Positions 28,825 through 35,000 of a stretch of DNA of 35,000 bases are shown piece by piece. Source of the stretch: Cryptomeria japonica (Eukaryota > Streptophyta > Pinopsida > Cupressales > Cupressaceae); assembly GCF_030272615.1 (NCBI RefSeq), contig NW_026728905.1, positions 1-35,000 of the forward strand, read 5' to 3'. The notes beneath the pieces are model-generated. The model was not told the origin of the DNA and searched no databases. It saw nothing but the letters and a program-made list of their open reading frames with translations. Made by a program: the position numbers and the translations under genes. Numbering within the stretch: position 1 is the stretch's first letter; every line of letters begins with the position of its first letter.

Positions 28825-31800
28825 CGCCGGGCGTCGCAATGCTATTTGAATAAACCTTTTGCCCGTTTGCGTTCTCGTCGGGGCCGGGCCGGGCCGGGGT
28901 GCGCTGCCCGCACTACCGCGCGCGCGGGGGCGACACCGAGCGCGCACCCGAGGCGCCCCGAGCACACAGGCCACGGTGCAACCCGGGCGTTGTGCGCGCA
29001 CCCCGGTGCGCCCGAGGTGCTGCGCGCGCACCCAGGTGAAATCGGTGTGCACCTCGGCCAGTGCGCGCTCGGTCGAGTCGCGCACGTTGGCCAAGGTGCA
29101 CGGTGATGTTTCTTACTCTAAGGTTCCGCACCAGACGCCCGGGACAGGTGAGCGAAGCTGGGCGGGGCCGGGTGCGCGGCCGGGGCAGGTGCACGCAGCT
29201 GGAGAGAGCTTTGGAGCACACCAGAGGTGCGCACCTTGGAGCACACTTCGGAGCGCACCAATGATGCGCTCCATTCAAAAGTTTCCTGAAAAGGCAAAAA
29301 AAGTTGAGATTATAGAATTTCCCACTTGAGAGATTGTAAAAAAAAAAAATTTAAAATGAAGGAAACGCGGGTGCCAAGGTGTGCGCGCCCGGGTGCGCAG
29401 CCCAGCCAAGGTGTGCGCACCAAGGCGCCCACCCTGGCGAAGGTGCACGCAAGGTGCGCACCCGAGGCAAACCGGACAATTAACCCAACTTTCGACTTCG
29501 CGCGCACCTGCGCACCTTGGAGCGCACTTCGGAGCGCTCCTTGGTGCGCACCAATCTTGGGCACCTCGGAGTGCACCATGGCGCCCACCAAGGTGCGCAC
29601 CCGGGGCAAACCGAGCTCCGACTTCGTGCGCACCTTGGAGCGCACGAAAGGTGCGCACCATGGCGCCCACCAAGGTGCGCAGCCCAGCCAAGGCGTGCGC
29701 ATCAAGGTGCGCACCCTGGCGAAGGTGCGCACCCGGGGCAAACCGAGCTCCGACTTCGTGCGCACCTTGGAGCGCACAAAGGGTGCGCAACCCAGCCAAG
29801 GTGTGCGCACCCCGGGCAAACCGAGCTCCGAATCGTGCGCACCTTGGAGCACACTTCGGAGCCCTCCTTGGTGCGCACCGATGTTGCGCACCTCGGAGCG
29901 CACCCGGGGAAAACAATGCAATTAACCCGACTTTCGACTTCGTGGGCACCTCGGAGCGCTCTCGGGTTCGCACCTCGGAGCACACCGAGGTGCGCACCTT
30001 TGATGCGCTGCCTTCACCAATTTCCAGAAAAGGCAAGAAAACATTGAGAAGGTGTGCGCACCGAGGTGCCCACCCTGGCGAAGGTGCACGCGAGGTGCGC
30101 ACCCGGGGCAAACCGGGCTCCGACTTCGTGCACGCCATGCTGCGCACCTTGGAGGGCCATGGTGCGCACCTTGGAGCACACTTCGGAGCGCTCAATGGTG
30201 CCCAACCCAGCCAAGGTGCCCACCGCGGCGAAGGTGCACGCGAGGTGCGCACCCGGGGCAAACCGGGCTCCGACTTCGTGCACGCCGCACCTTGGAGCAC
30301 ACTTCGGAGCGCTCCTTGGTGCGCACCAGGGCGCGCAACCCAGCCGAGGTGCCCACCCCGGCGAAGGTGCACGCGGGGTGCGCACCCGGGGCAAACCGGG
30401 CTCCGACTTCGTGCACGCCATGGTGCCCACCGCGGCGAAGGTGCACGCGAGGTGCGCACCCGGGGCAAACCGGGCTCCGACTTCGTGCACGCCGCACCTT
30501 GGAGCACACTTCGGAGCGCTCCTTGGTGCGCACCAGGGCGCGCAACCCAGCCGAGGTGCCCACCCCGGCGAAGGTGCACGCGAGGTGCGCACCCGGGGCA
30601 AACCGGGCTCCGACTTCGTGCACGCCATGGTGCCCACCGCGGCGAAGGTGCACGCGAGGTGCGCACCCGGGGCAAACCGGGCTCCGACTTCGTGCACGCC
30701 GCACCTTGGAGCACACTTCGGAGCGCTCCTTGGTGCGCACCATGGTGCCCACCAGGGCGCGCAACCCCGCCGAAGGTGCACGCGAGGTGCGCACCCGGGG
30801 CAAACCGGGCTCCGACTTCGTGCACGCCGCACCTTGGAGCACACTTCGGAGCGCTCCTTGGTGCGCACCAGGGCGCGCAACCCCGCCGAAGGTGCACGCG
30901 AGGTGCGCACCCGGGGCAAACCGGGCTCCGACTTCGTGCACGCCATGGTGCGCACCAGGGTGCCCACCGCGGCGAAGGTGCGCACCCGGGGCAAACCGGG
31001 CTCCGACTTCGTGCACGCCGCACCTTGGAGCACACTTCGGAGCGCTCCTTGGTGCGCACCAGGGCGCGCAACCCAGCCGAGGTGCCCACCCCGGCGAAGG
31101 TGCACGCGAGGTGCGCACCCGGGGCAAACCGGGCTCCGACTTCGTGCACGCCATGGTGCCCACCGCGGCGAAGGTGCGCACCCGGGGCAAACCGGGCTAG
31201 GACTTCGTGCACGCCGCACCTTGGAGCACACTTTGGAGCGCTCCTTGGTGCGCACCATGGTGCCCACCAGGCCGCGCAACCCAGCCAAGGTGTGCGCACC
31301 AAGGTGCACGCGAGGTGCGCACCCGGGGCAAACCGGGGTCCGGCTTCGTGCACGCCGCACCTTGGAGCACACATCGGGGCGCTCCCGGGTTCGCACCGGC
31401 GTTGCGCACCGTGGTGGGCACCTCGGAGCGCACCGTGGTGGGCACCTCGGAGCACACCAAGGTGGGCAGCGAGATGCGCACCTTTGATGCGATGCCTTCA
31501 CTAATTTCCATAAAAGGCAAAAAAAAACGAGATTTTAAAATTTCCGTTTTGAAAGATAGTGAGAAAAAGGGAATGCTGGTGCCATCTTGAGCCCGCCCTG
31601 GTGCGCAGCCCAGCCAAGGTGTGCGCACCAAGGTGCCCACCCTGGCGAAGGTGCGCGCCCGGGCAATTAACCCAACTTCCAACTTCGCGCGCGCCAGGGT
31701 GGGAGCGCACCCAACAACCGGGCCTGGGAAGAGCCAATGCGAGAAACCCCACCAAACGCTCTGACAAAAAAAGAGGGGGCGCTCCAGTAACCCCGCTTCG

Positions 31801-34727
31801 GAGCGCACCCTGGGCAAACCCAGCCAGGGTGCCCACCCCGGCCAAGGTGCAGGCGAGGTGCGCACCCGGGGCAAACCGGGCTCCGACAACGTGCACGCCG
31901 CACCTTGGAGCACACTTCGTAGCGCTCCCGGGTGCGCACCTCAGAGCACACCAAGGTGGGCAGCGAGGTGCGCACCTTTGATGCGCTGCCTTCACTAATT
32001 TCCAGAAAAGGCAAAAAAAAGAGGAGATTTTAAAATTTCCGTTTTGAAAGATAGTGAAAAAAACGGAACGCGGGTGCCATCTTGAGCCCGCCCTGGTGCA
32101 CAGCCCAGGTAAGGTGCCCACCCTGGCAAAGGTGCGCACCCGGGCAATTAACCCTACTTCCGACTTCGTGCGCGCCAGGGTGGCAACCGGGCCTGGGAAG
32201 AGCCAATGCGAGAAACCCCACCAAACGCTCCGACAAAAAAAGAGGCGGCGCTCCAATAACCCCGCTTCGGAGCGCAGCCGGGGCAAACCCAGCCAAGGTG
32301 CCCACCCCGACGAAGGTGCACGCGAGGTGCGCACCCGGGGCAAACCGGGCTCCGACAACGTGCACGCAGCACCTTGGAGCACACTTCGAAGCACTCCCGG
32401 GTGCCCACCGGCGTTGCGCACCGTGGTGGGCAGCGAGGTGCGCACCTTTGATGCGCTGCCTTCACTAATTTCCAGAAAAGGCAAAAAAAAATGAGATTTT
32501 AAAATTTCCGTTTTGAAAGATAGTGAAAAAAACGGAACGCGGGTGCCATCTTGAGCCCGCCCTGGTGCGCAGCCCAGGCAAGGCATGCGCACCAAGGTGC
32601 CCACCCGCGGTGCACGCCCGGGGCAAACCGGGCTCCGACTTCGTGCAGGCCGCACCTTGGAGCACACTTCGGAGCGCTCCTTGGTGCGCACCATGGTGCC
32701 CACCAGGGCGCACCCGGGGCAAACCGGGCTCCGACTTCGTGCACGCCGCACCTTGGAGCACACATCGGAGCGCTCCCAGGTTCGCACCAGCGTTGCGCAC
32801 CTTTGATGCGCTGCCTTCACTAATTTCCAGAAAAGGCAAAAAAAAACGATATTTTAAAATTTCCGTTCTGAAAGATAGTGAAAAAAACGGAACGCGGGTG
32901 CCATCTTGAGCCCTTCCTGGTGCGCAGCCCAGGCAAGTTGTGCGCACCAAGGTGCCCACCCTGGCGGAGGTGCGCGCCCGGGGCAAACCGGGCTCCGACT
33001 TCGTGCACTGCATGGTGCCCACCAAGGCGCGCAACCCAGCCAAGGTGCCCACCGCAGCGAAGGTGCACGCGAGGTGCGCACCCGAGGTGCACACCCGGGG
33101 CAAACCGAGCTCCGACTTCGTGCACGCCGCACCTTGGAGCACACTTCAGAGCGCTCCTTGGTGCGCACCAGGGCGCGCAACCCAGCCAAGGTGCTCACCC
33201 CGGCGAAGGTGCACGCGAGGTGCGCACCCGGGGCAAGCCGGGCTCGGACTTCGTGCACGCCGCACCTTGGAGCACACATCGGAGCGCTCCCGGGTTCGCA
33301 CCAGCATTGCGCACCTTTGATGCGCTGCCTTCACTAATTTCCAGAAAAGGCAAAAAAAAAAAAAAAACGAGATTTTAAAATTTCCGTTTTGAAAGATAGT
33401 GAAAAAAACGGAACGCGGGTGCCATCTTGAGCCCGCCCTGGTGTGCAGCCCAGGCAAGTTGTGCGCACCAAGGCACCCACCCTGGCCAAGGTGGGTCACG
33501 GGGTGGGTCCTAGGGTGGGTAACGGGGTGGGTACTAAGGTGCGTGCCAAGGTGGGTCATGGGGTGGGTGCCAAGGTGGGCACCAGGGTGGGTGTGCACCA
33601 ACCCTAGCCAGGGTAGGTCACGGGGTGGTTGTCGGGGTGGGCGTCAAGGAGCCAAGGTGGGTGGCAAGTAGCCAAGTTGCGTGCCAAGGTGGGTGTCGGG
33701 GTGGGTGCCAAGGATCCAAGGTGGGTGCCAAGGAACCAAGGTGGGTGTCTGGGTGGGTGCCGAGGTGGGAGCCAGGGTGGGTCCCAAGGTGAGTGCAAAG
33801 GTGGGTGCCAGGGTCAAGGTGAGTGCCAATGTGGGTTCCAAGGTGCCAGGGTCAGGGTGAGTGCCAATGTGGGTTCAAAGGTGCTAAGTTGGGTGCGAGG
33901 TTGGGTGCGAGGGTGGGTGGGTGCCAAGGTGTGCTAGGTGGAAGCCCGGGTGGGTCGGCATCCCATGGGTGTCGAGTTGGGTGCCTGATGGGTGCTTCTT
34001 GTCAAGTTTTAGTCGTCGGGACTCATTTCGAGCCTTAGAGGTCGTTTCTTGTCCGGTTGCCCTGTCTTCGACCTGGGAACCCAATTTTGGTCCTCGGGTC
34101 CCATTTTTTTTTGTCTCGCATCCCACTTTTGGCCTGTGGCCTTTTCGGGGTCGATTCTCGTTTTGGGCATCAGAGCATGTTTCTTCTCCTAAAACCCAAT
34201 ATTTGTTTATTAAGTCTCGGAACACATTTTTGTTCTCGTGGACCCATCATGGGTCTTGGAACGCATTTGTGGTCCTTGGGTCCCATTTTGCATCCCGAAA
34301 CTTGTGTTTTGGTGCTTGATCCCTATTTTGGGTGCCCACCTTGCACCAAGTGCGCACCCGGGGCAAACCGAGCGCCTTGGTGCACCGGGGCAAGATCGAG
34401 CGTGCACCCGAGGCGCCCCGAACATGCACCAAGGTGCACTCGGCCCACATGTGAGCGCAGGTCGTTGCGCCCGAGGTGGTGTGTGGGCACCGCGTTGCAG
34501 ACGGGACACTGCACGCACACGACGCCCCGTCCAGGTGCACGCACGTAGGCCGGGCCGGGTGCACACCCGACGCCCTAGCAAGGTGCGCGCACCCGGGCAG
34601 GGCTCACACTTGGCGAACGGGGCGCACTTCGCGAGGGAGGGTGTGCACCTCGACGGGGGTGGGTGGCCGGGGTGGATTCGCACGTGGGTCGCGGTTTGCT
34701 AAGTACACACTGCGACAAGCTCATAAC

Positions 34728-34845
34728 GGGTGCGATCATACCAGCGTTAGTGCACCGGATCCCATCAGAACTCCGCAGTTAAGCGCGCTTGGGCCGGAGT
34801 AGTACTGGGATGGGTGACCTCCCGGGAAGTCCCGGTGTTGCACCC
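34728..34845 (+). rRNA. 5S ribosomal RNA, copy 6
   Basis: Gene body identical to copy 1; 6034 bp from copy 5. Confidence 0.97.
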
Positions 34846-34858
34846 TTTTTTAGTTTTT
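34846..34858 (+). terminator. Pol III terminator of 5S copy 6
   Basis: TTTTTTAGTTTTT, the T6 form of copies 1 and 2 rather than the TTTCTT form of its neighbour, copy 5. Confidence 0.85.
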
Positions 34859-35000
34859 CGCCGGGCGTCGCAATGCTATTTGAATAAACCTTTTGCCCGT
34901 TTGCGTTCTCGTCGGGGCCGGGCCGGGCCGGGGTGCGCTGCCCGCACTACCGCGCGCGCGGGGGCGACACCGAGCGCGCACCCGAGGCGCCCCGAGCACA

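Larger units (their letters stand above)
27439..33472 (+). repeat. 5S rDNA unit 5 (6034 bp)
   Basis: Landmarks: 5S 28694-28811, core array 30052-31477, islands 3-7 from 31486. Private changes: GAGCGTAGGTCG near 28424 (others GAGCGCAGG) and GCGAGATGCGC near 31473 (others GCGAGGTGCGC). It shares CACACTTTGGAGCGC near 31230 with unit 4. Confidence 0.93.
33473..35000 (+). repeat. 5S rDNA unit 6, partial (cut by window edge)
   Basis: The first 1528 bp of a further unit: minisatellite, T-rich segment, 5S gene and part of the GC-rich downstream flank. The array therefore continues to the right of the window. It matches units 2-5 in having GGCCTGTGG near 34135. Confidence 0.92.

Noticed and set aside
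1-35000. 18S, 5.8S or 26S rRNA sequence, or tRNA genes
   Set aside because: I looked for familiar conserved stretches on both strands and saw none; the A/B-box arrangement and cloverleaf of a tRNA were not found either.

Overview
The window is plant nuclear ribosomal DNA spacer and holds no credible protein-coding gene. The only mature gene products are six copies of a 118-nt 5S rRNA gene, all on the + strand, starting at 4556, 10591, 16626, 22660, 28694 and 34728. The 5S sequence is a complete land-plant 5S with intact internal control region. Its variable positions (GCGTTAGTGCACC near the 5' end, GGGCCGGAGTAG in the middle) look gymnosperm-like to me from memory. That assignment is an inference, and I do not name a genus.

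Layout. (1) 1-2090 is a block of about 157-bp repeats. Each of seven copies carries, on the - strand, a TATATAGGGG core matching the plant RNA polymerase I start-site consensus. A 13-copy array of 52-bp palindromic repeats (211-850) separates the leftmost copy from the rest. The simplest reading is a cluster of 35S rDNA (spacer) promoters firing leftward, with 18S lying outside the window to the left. (2) 2091-3301 is a G-rich degenerate minisatellite built on GGTGGGTGCCAA. (3) From 3302 to the right edge the DNA is a tandem array of 6034-6035-bp units: five complete and 1528 bp of a sixth. Units are almost identical; I found only a handful of substitutions and three 1-nt indels.

Each unit reads: G-rich minisatellite (about 510 bp), T-rich degenerate repeat (about 360 bp), GC-rich 5S upstream flank, 5S gene, T-run terminator, GC-rich downstream flank, then about 4.2 kb of nested short repeats. 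These share the palindrome GGTGCGCACC and are punctuated by seven A-rich islands.

The picture is a linked 35S-5S locus, or a 5S array abutting a 35S spacer, in which 5S genes face away from the presumed 35S direction and sit in unusually long units. Plant 5S units are usually a few hundred bp. No 18S, 5.8S or 26S sequence is visible, so the link to 35S rests on the promoter-like repeats. The long open frames on both strands come from stop-poor GC-rich repeats, not genes. Much of the interest is in the promoter array, the size and homogeneity of the 5S unit, and its internal architecture.
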